The notes beneath the pieces were generated by a model that saw only the letters and a list, made by a program, of their open reading frames with translations, made no database searches and had not been told where the DNA came from. The translations under genes were made by a program, and so were the position numbers. Shown here piece by piece: positions 47,779-60,396 of a stretch of 64,000 nucleotides of DNA; the first letter of the stretch is position 1, and each line of letters starts with the position of its first letter. The stretch lies in contig JAQFVV010006309.1 of NCBI GenBank assembly GCA_028023455.1, forward strand, positions 1,756,511 to 1,820,510, written 5' to 3'. Origin of the DNA: Epiperipatus broadwayi (taxonomy: Eukaryota; Onychophora; Udeonychophora; Euonychophora; Peripatidae).

Positions 47779-48967
47779 TGTTTATAATCACTGATACCCA
47801 AAAAGAATCACAATCAGACCTAGATGAATAAAGATTATTGATAAAGATATATGCATATATAGTAAACATATGATATATGCAGAAAATCCTGGTTTAAATC
47901 TTTAAGAATTTAAGATATTTAATAAGATAATTATTCTTATATTTATCCACAAGGTATTAAGTTTTAATATTTATATTTTTTTTCTTATTTTCAATATTTT
48001 GTATTAGTTGCAAAAAGTTAAGTAATAATTTAATATTTTATTTATTTTAAATAAATTATTAGCTTATTGTTTGTTTTAACCAAATTAATTTGTTTTGCTT
48101 TTCAAAGTTATTCCAAACATATGCCATTAATATCCATTAACTCTGAGAAATCATGCAATGCACAGAGAATCATACAGAGATAACAGTAATAATTTAAAGC
48201 AATAATAAACAGCAATATTAAGATCTCAACAAGTAAACTTTCCATCACCTGAAGATTAATTGAATCTAGAAAAAGAAATTAAAAAATTCTTTTTGAATAA
48301 TTGCACTTAACTTAATCTTCAGTGCCAAGTTATTTGATTATCATCATTAAAAGTATAGACTAGATTAAATATATATAAATGAGTTTAACTATATTATTTA
48401 AACTCTCTATTTTATTTGAATTTATATAAAAGCAAACTTAAAATCCTTCTGTATTTTTAGAAAATTAAATGTATGTAAATAAAACTTTTTTAGTACTTTG
48501 ATAGAGCTTTTAATCAAATGGATTTTGCTTTATGTTGCACACCTATACTTTTATTTATAATTAGTTTGCTATGTTATTAAAAGAAAAACGAAATAATTGT
48601 ATGCCTGTTGTGCACTTATGAGGACTTTCTGCTGAGTAGCTACAGGAGTTATAGCTTTAAATATACAAGTAATTAAAGAAATAAAAATAAGTATTTGAAT
48701 CCATTTTATGCTCATCAAATGAATATTATCAATTGTTTATAGCAATATATTATGTTCTATTAAAAATGCTTAAAAGTAATATTTAACATATGTCTATAAT
48801 TTACACTAATTTTTTCTTCAATAATACTACATTAGTAGAATATTAAAAAAAAATTATCTGATGGTATGAATAGCATAAAGAAATAGAAAAATAATTAATC
48901 TCTTATAATTATTATATATAATAAAATTAATAATATATATATATATATCATAAATGCAACTGTATAC
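47779..48967. other. AT-rich DNA, nothing recognised
   Basis: Simple-sequence TA runs near 48930-48950 only. Confidence 0.65.
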
Positions 48968-49502
48968 AATATTAAATTTGTAGACAAATTATTTTTGGGT
49001 TAAACCATGTATTATTTTCCATTACATACTGATATTTCGCCAAACTAGCACCTGTCATTGCCAAGGTTAACTTTTGAAAAAAAAAATTATTAGATCTCAA
49101 ACAGTAATGTGACTGAATGTGAGACGAGAAACGAGATTCAGCTTAAAGTAGTTTAGCATTCAAAAGATGAGGCTTATCAAAATATTTATTTCTTTCAGTT
49201 TTTCCACCTATTAATTTTAAGTTAATATTAGAAGATGGAGATAAAATGAGAGGTTTCCATATAGCTGGAATATGTTAAACTACTAAACTAATTTAAGCTG
49301 AATTTCATTTCTCATCTCACATTCAGTCATGTTACTATTTGAGATCTAACAATTTTTTTCTTTCAAAAGTTAATCTTGACAATGGCAAATGCTAGTTCAT
49401 CGAAATATCAATATGTAATGGAAAATAATAATGGTTTTACCCAGAAAAAATTGTCTACATCATTCAACCATGAAAACATCAAATATAATAATATTAAATT
49501 TG
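48968..49502. mobile_element. Foldback element with 13-bp flanking repeats
   Basis: The left arm about 48981-49160 pairs with about 49277-49489 (outer gtagacaaatt / attgtctac, then gggttaaacc / ggttttaccc). The 13-mer aatattaaatttg stands at 48968-48980 and 49490-49502. The unit is 509 bp between flanks. A 62-codon frame in the right arm is not considered coding. Confidence 0.7.
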
Positions 49503-51283
49503 GTTTGTATATTTATAATTCAGAAAGAGTAATGATGAAAATATATGATGAAAATATCAAGTAAAAATGTTATTAAATGCAAACACACACACCCAAAGAA
49601 CTGGAAAATATGCTTGTGGTACAATTTTTCCACAACCTCAACTAGGCAAAAAAAAAATTTAGTTATAACTCTTTTTTCTTTCTGTTTTTGAGGTGACCCC
49701 AGAAAGTTTTATAGGACAGTATTAAAACCTCTAGTTATGACATTGTGGCTTAGGTTCCATGCACAACTCTTGAATAGATACCATGCACCTACTTCACACT
49801 TCTTACGAGCAGCCTTTGCATGAATAAAAAAAAGGGTGCATAATTATAAAAAAAAAAATATGAATATGTGCATCTATAAAAAGTTATACATATATTTGAT
49901 TTTTAATAAATTGAAAGTATTTGTCAAAAATTTTTTTGAAAAAAATTGGATTTATTTATGTAAATACTAAATCTGTTATTTTCAGCAAATATTTGCTACA
50001 AATATTGCACTTGTGAGGTATATTTTGAATAGTGCATTTTAAAAAAATAAGTTAATGGTCTGTTGCCTGGGAGTTCTAAAAAGGTTGAGCCCTAGAAATG
50101 ATGGAGTTGGAGCATGATTCATGTATTTTGAGATTTAGAATCTGCTATTCCATCAACACACCAACCCACACAAGACATAATCTGCATTGAATACATGGTT
50201 GAATAAGATTTGTGAAGTTATGAGTGTTTTGGCTTGACCAAGATAATTTAATTTAATCAAAATGTGCATTGGGATTCATTGGCCTATAATAAATGCATAG
50301 TGAAAGATTAATTTGCTTTTAGTACTAGTAATTGGTAAATTAAAAGCAAGTGCCAAGATATTTTAAAACATCATTCACTCAAGTTAAACAAATGGCTATA
50401 TATTGGTTTAAATATAAATTATTTAAAAGTTATTACTTGTCACAATTATTTATTTGCGTCGAAGATCTTTGCTTTAAATTAGTGTTAAACATGTTTTAAA
50501 GCTTTTTTTTTTTTTTTTAAGAATTTACAAAACCTGGAAAATATTTGTGAGTGATGATAGTTCCCTTTAACTGAGGGTGTGAGTGAAATATTTATGCCAC
50601 TTTAAAAAAAAAAAAAACTATGCTGCTTTGTTACCTTGACAGCAGAATAAAAACTATAATGTTCCAAATTTATTTAAAAAGTGAAGCAAAAAAAAAAGCA
50701 AAGAGCATTGAAGATCAACGTTTTAAAAGGGTTTCTGGCGGCACATTATTCACTCTTTCTAAAGTTATATATATTAAAAGATTCATGCAATTATTTAATG
50801 GATTTAAAAACAGTGTTGAAAGTTCTTTTTTAAAATGCACCAATCAATTTCAGCCCTTAAATAATATATTTTATCTGTAGAAAGAAAAAGTATATTTGTT
50901 AAGATACCACTATTTTGTTAAAAATTGATCTTCAGCAACAATTTATAAACGCTGCTATCAAATCAGTTTTAACCATTTTTTAATATATATATTATTATTT
51001 TTTACATATATACAATAAATTCCATTACAACATCTAAAAAAATAATCTAACATTATTTAAATAAAGAAGTTTTATCTGACAAATTAATACTGGGAAATTA
51101 AAATGCATATCTAATTTTTTTTTTAAAAAAGGAAAATATATGTATGTTTTGATAAACGGTGGAATATTAACGCATTATTATAATGGAGAGTTATAAATTG
51201 TTGTTGTAGTAAAAAATAAAAGGAAAATAGTCTCATTACAAGTAGCAATCAATGTGCTAGTAATTTTACTCACACACATATAT
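49503..51283. other. AT-rich DNA, nothing recognised
   Basis: The 86-codon frame at 50620-50880 has no domain I can name. The region 50080-50340 is somewhat GC-richer without a recognised repeat. Confidence 0.55.
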
Positions 51284-51842
51284 TTACCATTATACTTAGA
51301 GTATAAGATGCACTTTCCCCCCAAATTTTGTACCCCTAAAAATTCGAAATATAGTATTATAATCTTTACCCTGTGTAGAATAGCATGTTAAATCTTTTTC
51401 AATCAATCTTTTTGGGATTAATTTTATAAATGGCTTTAACTCTCTCAAACTGCTACTTTTAATGTTATTTTGCCAATTTTATCATTATTTTATCAAGAAA
51501 ACTCTACTGAATAAAATTTAGAATGTTTTTATAATTAATAAATCAATATAACAATAAGATAAGAGGCTGCCTTCCAAGGCAATGATTGGTTGTTTGTTGT
51601 ACCTAATGGAATAATGAAGATGAGAATTCAACTTCTAAATGTGAAGATGTAGAAAGTGAAAGTGCCATATATTTAGAGATGATTTGCAATAAATTAGATA
51701 AATTTATTGTATTTGTATTACTTTCTTATTTAAGTACATATATGCATCTTAAATTTTGGAGTTATTTTTTCCAATTTTTCAGGCTTAAAACCCTACTGCA
51801 TTTTAAATTCAGAGGTGTCTTATTTTTGAAGTAATATGGTAT
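51284..51842. mobile_element. Candidate DNA transposon relic with ~30-bp TIRs
   Basis: The left taccattatactt...agtataagatgcac and the inverse of the right (taccatattactt...aataagacacc) are clearly related. The stretch after the left end (ctttccccccaaattttg) recalls widespread MITEs with a GTATAAGACGCAC motif. The target duplication is unclear (TA or TTA), so the superfamily is left open. Confidence 0.55.
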
Positions 51843-52199
51843 TACCACTTGTAACCATTGTTCAGTTATGACTTTTTCAATATTTTACCCCAAAGATTTG
51901 TCATAAATCTTTCTTTTCCATAATGATTCAGAATTGTTTCTTTATCCTTCCAAAACCAGATTAGATTAATTAAAACAATTTTTTCAGAATTGCTTTTTAT
52001 TCCTGATATTTATTTGAAAGTTGCCTTTGCCAATCAGTTGTCATTGTCAATTCATTTTGGATGTCCAGCTTGTTCTCTTTTTAAGTTTTTTCATTTCTAT
52101 AATAATTTATTCATTTTTGATTTTTCTTTACCATTCTTAATATATTATTTTCATCTTTATCTTATACCTTAAAGACATCATATCACAAAACATTCTCAT

Positions 52200-52610
52200 T
52201 CTACTACTACTATGTTACTCAGAATTATTTTGCAAGCAGACTCATAACAAATCATTTTTAATAAACTTGCAAATACAATTTTACTTTTCATTTATCTACA
52301 CCCACTCATTCAGTCTGATAAAAGAATTTTACTTTTATCTGACCTCCAACTGTATATATTATAAATAATTCAATATTGATATCTGAAAGGATTGAAACAT
52401 TATTAGCGTCAGTCTCAGTTCTCAAATTAAACAAGCCAGCTTAATGTTTTATATATTCTAAATTAAGTACTACTAATTTCAACAGCATATAAATAACTTT
52501 TACTACTTGAATGTTTTGGATATGATTATAATCATACACATTCAAGCAGTAGTAAAAGATATTCATATGCTGTTGAATTTAGTAATATATAATTTAAAGG
52601 CTGTGTTTCA
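52200..52610 (+). repeat. Dispersed repeat related to 11150-11520, with inner hairpin
   Basis: The order of shared words (tgttactcagaatta, aataaacttgcaaat, attttacttttcat, cattcagtctga, gatatgattataatcat) matches the 11-kb copy. The part 52471-52584 is a hairpin with arms of about 48 bp around gattataatc. The 21-bp outer TIR of the 11-kb copy is only partly present here. Confidence 0.65.
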
Positions 52611-53387
52611 AAAACATAAATCAGTACATATTGACAAAAAGATTTATTTTGAAGCATAAAAATTTACTTTTATATGCTTTTGCATCATTTTAATTCTTTT
52701 TTATTTTTTACATTTTATTTGCTTAAGCTGATCCAAATGCAACATCATTCTGTAAGTAGTATATCCAAAACCATTCATATAAAACAGTTAAGGAAAAGAT
52801 TTTGCGAATCAACTTTTTAGTTGGCAGATGGCTAGCATTTGAATAATTTTCTTTTAGTTGTTTTACACATTGATTAACAATAATTGGATACCCATTTACT
52901 GATCAATACTGCTTGGTTAACTGGGATGGTCATACCACATCATAAAAATTTTTTAAGCCTGAATGGAAACTAAAAACAATGTCAAGACTTATTTAGTTAA
53001 ACTTTAAACCCAGATCATAATCATGGAGACAAATGTTGCACAATTACATCTGAAGATTCTTGATCACACTAAAAATAATCATTCTCTGTTTTTAATGTAT
53101 GAATTATAATCTTCTTAAATAATACGAATATTTTAGTTTTATTAAAAAAAAATTTCAATCCTTTTGTTAAAAAAATTATCCTGCATGGTTTGATGCAGAA
53201 GTAGAGTAGTAGATTCTGGAGTTAATATTCAAGGGTTATGGCTATCTTTGTCACTTCTATCACTTGATAAACTTCTTATAAACTATTAAGCAAGAATTCC
53301 ATGGGATTATTTTATTAAAGTGACTGATTATAGTTTACAAATTCTGGATTGCATGCCATCAGTTATAGATACAATTTGGCCTAAATG

Positions 53388-53870
53388 AATGAAAATATTT
53401 AATATGTGGAATCATTCATTTATAATTATTTAATTAGAAAGTACTTAACCTAGAATAGTAGTTAATGAATACCAACTACGGTCAAGAGTTAAACTAAAAC
53501 TGACAGGCTTGATTGTATTCAGAAGAAGGATCTTCATTTAAATTACTATTCTAGATGTAATGTAGAGAACAAATCACTGCACTTTACATTTATAGGTATA
53601 AAAAATCAAAGCTTAGCAACCTTTTCAATTTTCTTAATTATTATAATAAATCTCTCCACTGATAGGTTATGTATTGCGATATATATTTTTTAAGAAATGG
53701 ATGTAGCCTGTCAGTTTTATTTTAAATCTTGGATAAAATAATTGGTATTCATTGATTATTGTTCTAAGTTAAGTGCTTTCTAATTAAATAATTATAAATG
53801 GACAACTCCACATATCAAATATTTCATTTAAAACATCCATTAAAATATATTGCAATATGTCCAAAAATAG
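53388..53870. repeat. Foldback repeat with ~120-bp arms
   Basis: The left arm 53388-53509 and right arm 53705-53830 are inverse copies (shared words ttataattatttaattagaa, aatgaatacca, aaactgacaggct). A second nested inverse pair lies at 53665-53704 and 53831-53864 around tattgc-atat. The order suggests rearrangement of a larger foldback. Confidence 0.6.
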
Positions 53871-54079
53871 ACATGAAAATTTTCAATCCTGATCTTTAAA
53901 AACTTTTAATGATATAAAGAATAATTTTGAAGAAATTGGGTCATATTTTATAACCCTTCATAGTATGACTGATTCTGAAGCTTAAAGTTCATAGATTACA
54001 GTTCAAGTTGTCATTTCCAGTACTAGAAGTTATTATGAATTTCTGAGCAATAAACCATTCACTTCTACTTCAGTATAAC

Positions 54080-54301
54080 ATCTTAATTCTTAAACCACTA
54101 AACATCACTTGACCACCATTTTCCATGCCAGAACATAACTTATCAAAACAGGCAAAACTCTCAATACAGTAGTGCCTACTCATCCAATATTCCCAGACTA
54201 GTTTCTGACTTGTGGTCTTCATTAGTGAGAAGCTTTGGATCCAAGAGCACTGCACCTAGATCTTAGGATCTAATGCAACCTGTTTTGATATCTTAATTCT
54301 T
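54080..54301 (-). mobile_element. Internally deleted H1-related element with 12-bp flanking repeats
   Basis: The 12-mer atcttaattctt flanks the insert at 54080-54091 and 54290-54301. The portion 54150-54280 matches H1 arm sequence, but the stretch between two tagtgcc words of the H1 arm is missing, as if deleted through that microhomology. An 11-bp inverse atcaaaacagg/cctgttttgat bounds the H1-like part. The left 50 bp are not from the arm. Confidence 0.7.
54182..54240 (-). ncRNA. Decayed hammerhead motif (third H1 copy)
   Basis: Helix I (AUCCAA/UUGGAU), helix II GAC-CACAA-GUC, GAAAC and the GUC site are kept, but the core reads CUAAUGA because G5 has become A. It should be inactive. Confidence 0.65.
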
Positions 54302-54370
54302 GTTTTTTAAATACTAACAAATAAAAGCATATGGATTTATTGCTTAGGACATCATAAGAAATTTAAGTAC

Positions 54371-54443
54371 TAGACCTGTGAGAACCAGTCTCAACTTGGG
54401 ACCTTCTGATTTCAAGTTAGATGCTCTACCAACTACATCAAAC
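54371..54443 (-). mobile_element. Degraded tRNA-like SINE head or tRNA pseudogene
   Basis: The minus strand reads AGTTGGTAGAGCATCTAAC, then TTGAAA in the anticodon loop region, AGGTCCC and a degraded box B (AAGTTGAGACT). The spacing suits a tRNA of the Phe/Ser style. There is no tail or target duplication. Confidence 0.5.
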
Positions 54444-54689
54444 TGTACAGAGTTTTAAAATAGTAATTATAGATGATGTACTTATAATGTTACAAGTCTT
54501 CTTATTCTATGAAATTTAATTATATTCAAGCTATTTTTGAACTACTTTATTTATTACTTGTAGATTATTCATAATACAACATTTAGTTCTAAACCACAGC
54601 TTTTCTCTTGGTTAAATAAAATCGAATTTCTTAAATTAATTTTTTTTTGTAAACTAATCTTTATAAGTTGTTGAACTTTAACCACACAC

Positions 54690-54737
<48 letters not shown>
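54690..54737 (+). repeat. TTA/ATT microsatellite
   Basis: About sixteen uninterrupted ATT units. Confidence 0.98.
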
Positions 54738-54738
<1 letters not shown>

Positions 54739-55120
54739 TTTCATGTAGATTATCTACTTTCCTTATTTACATATTTCATCTTAGGAGCAATTTTGTCTAG
54801 GAGCCCATTTATATTTATTGAATCAGTTTTTTTTTTTTTTTTAATTTTATAAAAATAAAAAAAAGTTTACCTTTTATACAGAAAGAAAAAGAATTCATTA
54901 ACTGTTTTCACAATCAATTTTTTATGAGTGATTAATATATTATACTTTTTTTTTGTATTTTTTAAATATATAATGAATTTTTATATTATTGATTGCTAAA
55001 CTTTTAACTGTCTATCAGTCTTTTTCAGAGCTATAATTGACAAATGTGTTAGTTATTTTGTATAGCACATATAGGTGCATTTTTTAAAAAATTTTGTTTG
55101 ACATATATATATAATTAAAG

Positions 55121-55445
55121 CTCTCTTTCGTTATTCATTCTATCTAATACAACTGATCACATACATGTGAAAAAATAAATGATCTCCAATATACTTATTT
55201 TATGCTAAGCCAGCACTCATCAGTTGGTCAGGATCATCATTTCCCACATTATATACAGTCAGTGCTCAGTTTTATATTAAGATAGCAAATCTACAAACTT
55301 TAATGGACAAGCTTTAATTCTCTCCAATTGTCCAACTCTTCAGCCATCCATATCATTAAAAATCTGATGATAGAATACTCAAAGGCCTTGTTGATGCCAT
55401 TATTACTGTTATATTCATGTTAATCTTAAGTTATTCAGGATCCTC
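55121..55445 (+). mobile_element. Left arm of foldback H2, copy 5
   Basis: Arm with the diverged outer end, running from ctctctttcg to the loop sequence near 55440. The minus strand at 55175-55241 carries a hammerhead-like motif with intact CUGAUGA (plus 55217-55223) and helix II GUGCU/AGCAU, but AAAA replaces GAAA. Helix I here is long (AAUGAUC/GAUCAUU plus CCAA/UUGG). Confidence 0.75.
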
Positions 55446-55557
55446 ATATGTAGAACTTTAATATATCTATTTAAATATACAGAAGAGAATGGGAAGAATA
55501 CAGGCTGAATATGTAATATTTAAATATGAGTATAGTGTTTATATTTAAACGAGAAAT

Positions 55558-55752
55558 AATTAAAGGGGATCTGAAGCCAGACTTTTAAGTTCCCTTCAGT
55601 CATTAACTCTATCTAATATAACCAATGCACATGATCACATACATGTGAAAAATATTTATTTTTTTACATGTATGTTGTCATTTGTATTGGTTATAATAGA
55701 GGAAATGACTGAAGAGAGTTTGAAAGTGTGGATTCAAATCCCTTTTAATTAC
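55558..55752. mobile_element. Mini-hairpin derivative of H2, copy 6
   Basis: The outer arms (ggggatctgaagccagac... and ...gattcaaatcccttt) meet after only about 80 bp each, with the hammerhead region deleted. The inverse extends outward to taattaaa/tttaatta. Confidence 0.75.
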
Positions 55753-57372
55753 ATCTAGATTAAGTATGAATGCTATACTTGTATTTAAATATATAAATGC
55801 ATATATTAAAAGGAGTAACAATCAAGTGAAATATATATATATTAGAGAAATAAATAATAAATATCGCCAAAGTACCATTAAAATAGTTTCATTTATTAAT
55901 CTGCCGAGTTAACTTTTGACACAGAGTGTCTGATTAAAAGCATAACTAATTAGCGGAGTGTGATATTAATTTCAATTATAAAAAATTAAACTTGGATCTC
56001 ATTTGAGATATTTGCATAATTGCATATATAGTAGGTAACTGCGATGTGCCACCCTTTGTTGTCAGATTAAAGCAGTATCTATCTTGTGTGAAAGTGGTAT
56101 AATAAAAATTACACTACAAAAATATTATTCATTATATAATAAATCAATGTGGAGTTCTTAATCTAATAAATATAAGTATAAATATAATAATAATCGAAGC
56201 AGGTTTAATCGAGGCAGGTTAAAAGAATTAACCCAAAGTACTTCCGTGGATTGAATGACTGTATATAATAGTTAATTACTGTTATATTTATTTTTATTGT
56301 TATTACAATAGTTTTTAATTAATGGACATTTTATTTGTATACATATTGTACAACTTTTTCCTTTCATTCTTCCAATATTTTTTTTCCAATATAATGATTC
56401 TAAGAGATTTTGATAAAATTATTAAATTGTTGAGTTAGCCAGCAGAAATTTCTTTATTGTACTCCTTCATGTTAAAAAAAAAAACAACCTTATAATATAC
56501 AGTTTTAAATTCTTAAGTAGATCATGATCAATCAATTGTTTTTTAAAATAATAATAATATTTCAAAAAATTAAGCAAACTTTTGGAGACAAACCAAGTTA
56601 CTTGTACTCAATCTTGTTTTCTCTCTATCAATTTTCCCTCCGATTTATTTTCTTCTTAAAACATCATCTGCATGCTGTTAATTTATTCCAAATTCCACTT
56701 TCCCATTGGTTAATTTTTTTACTTGCTAATTACATGTAGTTTAATTATTTTTAAAATAAATATTATCCTTTAAAATATTTACTAGCAAAAAAAACAACAA
56801 ATAAACATACAATACCTTTCAGGAACTTAACAAAAATATCATTTACTTTAAATCAATTTAGGTCATTTTGATTTTATTTTTCTACAGACTAGATCCGAAA
56901 TTACTTTTATGAGCTTTTAATTCCACAATACTCATAACATAATTATTAATTATTTATTTTGGAAATTAAATTAAGATTTCACTGGAAATAGTCATTGCTT
57001 TCATATGAGCACAAACATGATTATCTATATAATGCATATTTTTATTTATAAGGTTAGATTAGAACTTCCCTACAATAATAAATATTTCAAATGATTACTT
57101 ATTATCAAATATTATTAATTTATAGTTTATTATTTTACTATTTATATACTTTTGAAAAGAAATATTTTACCCAGGATTTATGACATTTATACTACTTTAA
57201 ATTAACTAAGCCCAAGTTCAAACCCTATGATAACTAAAATGACTACTATTTTTTATAGTTTAATAATTAAATATTTTTGATTTTATAAAATTTAAAATTA
57301 TGCATCTTAAAATTTATTCCCAATTTGTTTTGTGACAGTATATCAATCAAAAGGACATAATATATATATATG
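55753..57372. other. AT-rich DNA, nothing recognised
   Basis: A small imperfect tandem (aatcgaagcaggttt / aatcgaggcaggtt) lies at 56193-56220. The 71-codon frame at 56524 is low-complexity. Confidence 0.6.
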
Positions 57373-57514
57373 TGTAAATTACATGAAAGCAACCATGCTT
57401 ATCAACATCATAAATCTTCAATTTGCTGTCATGGCAACAAAGGTTGTCTTTGCAACAGATTGAAAATTCTTAGTGTTGACAAATATAAGCTGCTTTCATG
57501 GAAATTTACATTTA
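57373..57514. mobile_element. Small TIR element (142 bp)
   Basis: The end gtaaattacatgaaagc pairs with the inverse gctttcatggaaatttac, and inner words (atcaaca / gttgac; caatttgctgt / acagattg) extend the stem. It looks like a MITE. No target duplication is evident. Confidence 0.6.
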
Positions 57515-58514
57515 TAAACCAATCTAGTTTTTAAACTTTATATATATACATTTTATAATTTATGTATAAAGATTATATTTATATAAAAAAATTATATATG
57601 TAATTCTTTTTATTTTTCAATGTATTGAGAAAGCAAGCATAACTGGTGTTTTCTAGGCATTCTGACAAAGAGGTCTGCTTACTGATATTTTAAACAGCAT
57701 TTGGAAAGTGTATCATAGTTTACATCTTGAACATGTAAAGTATATGGATATATCTGAACAATATTGATTTCACCAATCTCTTTAAAGACAGAATGTTATG
57801 TTTTTGCTACATAAATTTTTATTTAGTATTTTTAAAATCTTTCGTTCTCAAACGTATTTTGTCCATAAAAATAAATGGATCTATCACATTGGAAATTATG
57901 TTTAAATTAATCGTCAATTTGTCCACCATATAACTTATCTAGTATATATAGTAATTTAAAAAAAAAAAAAAAACTTTTCCACCATAAGTTTAATATTATA
58001 TAAAACTTTTCTATTCTTTTTAAAAGCTTTTTACCCTTCAGGTAAACTTAAGTGGATTGCTTTCAAATAAAGATATTATTAAAAAAAAATTTTTTTTTTT
58101 ATTAATTCATTTTTTCTTTGTGATATCAAAATGCAGTCAACATCTGACAAATTTAGAATAAGCACGAATATTAAAAAGGTCAAAACTGTCATGGATTGTG
58201 CAATGTTTTTATTAACTAACAAAAGTCAGTTATTATTACGATTTTAAAAATAAAACAGTGCACATATAGATAAAAAACTTTTAAAAAGAGGAGGTAACTA
58301 CATTGTGGAAATGAGATTCATTGTTTTAAGAAATCTGCCCAAGATTGGGACTAATTAATTATAGGTAAGGGGAAAATAAGTTTTAAAAGTGAGCAAATTC
58401 TATTTCTTTTTAAATTTTTTAAAAAAAAGTCTGGAATGTAAAAAGTTGTACTTTTTTCTTTCCTTATTAAGCCATATTTATTAAAGAGTATATGTAATCC
58501 TTTTATGTAATAAA

Positions 58515-58815
58515 GGATATATGTTGGGAGTAATAAGAAGGAATAACAAGTGAAATATTTGAGTGAGAAAACCATCAGCTATGACTGACATCATAGAAAA
58601 AATTAAGATGCTGAAGTGGAGCTGAATTAGATTTATTGCTAGAAGAAATGATAGTGGATGGATAATTGAAGTCTTAAAGTGGATTCCAAGAGATTTGTAA
58701 AAAGCATAAAAAAGGCAGCATGTGAGAAGGAGAGATGAAAAAAGAAAGTTTGTTGTTGTAATGTAAAAAAAGATATTATGAATTGGAGAATTTGAATTAA
58801 ACTAAAAAATATCCT
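58515..58815 (+). pseudogene. LINE C-terminal coding relic
   Basis: A nearly continuous plus-strand frame reads GYMLGVIRRNNK, then MTDIIEKIKMLKWS, then FIARRNDSGWIIEVLKWIPRD and HVRRRDEKRKF, with several stops. These match the conserved tail of RTE/Rex-like LINE proteins (MLG-S--D-IRN, I--LKW-W-GH--R--D-RW, -W-P---KR--GRP--RW-D). Upstream reverse transcriptase blocks were not recognised. Confidence 0.7.
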
Positions 58816-59934
58816 GCAGTTAATCAGTACTGGTTGAAAATGAAGATGTAATTAAATCAGGTAATAATTTTTACACTATTTATAAAGAGAAGCTCTGAGA
58901 ATTTAATGCAAAAACAATCATGGATATAAGCTAAGAGTTCACAGATTGATTCTCATTTGAGGAAAGCATTTAAAAAAGTTCCAGTTTGAACAATTAAGTG
59001 GAACTGCTAATTTCACTGTCATTTTGGAGTTCAAATATCACTTGATTTAACAAGCAACCATCAGTGATCATTCTTTTCCTGTATTTTTTTAGCATACTGA
59101 TAAAGTGGGAATAAGAGTTAAAAGTATTTAGATTGATATAAAAAAGTCAATTTAGTCAATTAAATGAAACTGTTGTATTCAACCTATCACTTGAGTACTT
59201 TGATATCATGTGACCTCCTGAACAGTTGAATGTGATTAACTAAATAAAGTGAATAGAGCTTGAATATTTTATTTACAAAATCTTTACTATGAAATATTTA
59301 TATTATAGACTATAATACATTTGCACAAAAATAAAAAATGCATTTTTATCAAATTGTTTGTAAATTCATAACATCTGAAGACTTTAGAATAATATATTTA
59401 AATTTTGTACAACTTATTTGCTTATATCCATCATACAATATATGTATATTTTAAAATTGTTTATTGAATCATCTTTAATTTGATATAAAGTTAATGTAAA
59501 AATATCAGTCAGTTATTGAAATTACATAAATTATATATATATATATATTATACAATTAATTTGTTAGAATATTTATAATTTTGTATATATTGCAGCTCTA
59601 AAGAAGTCTATGGAGCAGGCAGACTTGACAACTATTTTTGAAAGTGTAAAGCAATAAAATATTGCACTGTGAAAGTGCATAGAAAAATGTGTTATTATTG
59701 GATATTTTTATATATTCTTAAGCACTTTGGATCACTAAAATCTTTCATATTATATGATTAAGATCAGTTTGCTTTAGTTATTCAATGACTAAGGTTCCTG
59801 TTATTCATTTTTAAAAAAAAGGTTGAGTGAGAATAACTAATTATAAAACTATCCATTCTAACGTATTATTTATATATTCTTACTGGAAGAATTTTTCTCT
59901 GTAATACATTGATTTTTTTCCGTATGATCATTTA

Positions 59935-60030
59935 ACTTTTTCACATGTATGCAGACATGTGACAATTGTATAAGATGGAGTGAATGTCTGCAGAGAGTTT
60001 GAAAGTCTGAGTTCAAATTCCTTCTAATTA
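59935..60030 (-). mobile_element. Outer-end fragment of foldback H2, copy 7
   Basis: Fragment from the inner acatgtatg word to the outer gtttgaaagtctgagttcaaa terminus of the diverged H2 subfamily. No partner arm and no ribozyme. Confidence 0.6.
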
Positions 60031-60090
60031 GATTAAGTCAGTATAGACAATATACTTGTATTTAAATAATACATACTCATATAATATGTA

Positions 60091-60301
60091 GGGTATATGA
60101 GCACAGGTTTTCACATGATCCACCACTCTACTCTATGTCATAATACTGATATACTTGAACACATATATGTCGAAAAGATAAATAATCATGAATATACGTA
60201 TTTCATGCTAAACCAACAATCATATATGTGTTCAAGTGTATCAGTGTTATGAGATAGAGTGGAGAGTGGTGGGTCATGTGAAAGTCTGTGCTCATATACC
60301 C
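60091..60301. mobile_element. Mini-hairpin derivative of H2, copy 8
   Basis: Outer arms of about 80 bp (gggtatatgagcacagg ... and ... ctgtgctcataccc-like end) surround a remnant of about 50 bp that stops at aaaccaacaatcat, just short of the ribozyme core. Confidence 0.8.
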
Positions 60302-60320
60302 TATATATTATATATATTGA

Positions 60321-60396
60321 TACAGGTATATAATAAGCCTGTATTTCAGATTTTTCTTATATAATAATTGAAATACAGGCTTATTATACACCTGTA
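60321..60396. repeat. Hairpin tacagg...cctgta next to H2 copy 8
   Basis: Arms 60321-60348 and 60369-60396 pair almost fully. The same word set (acaggtgtatat-ataagcctgt) follows H2 copy 4 at 45173-45200, so it probably belongs to the H2 family or a satellite partner. Confidence 0.65.
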
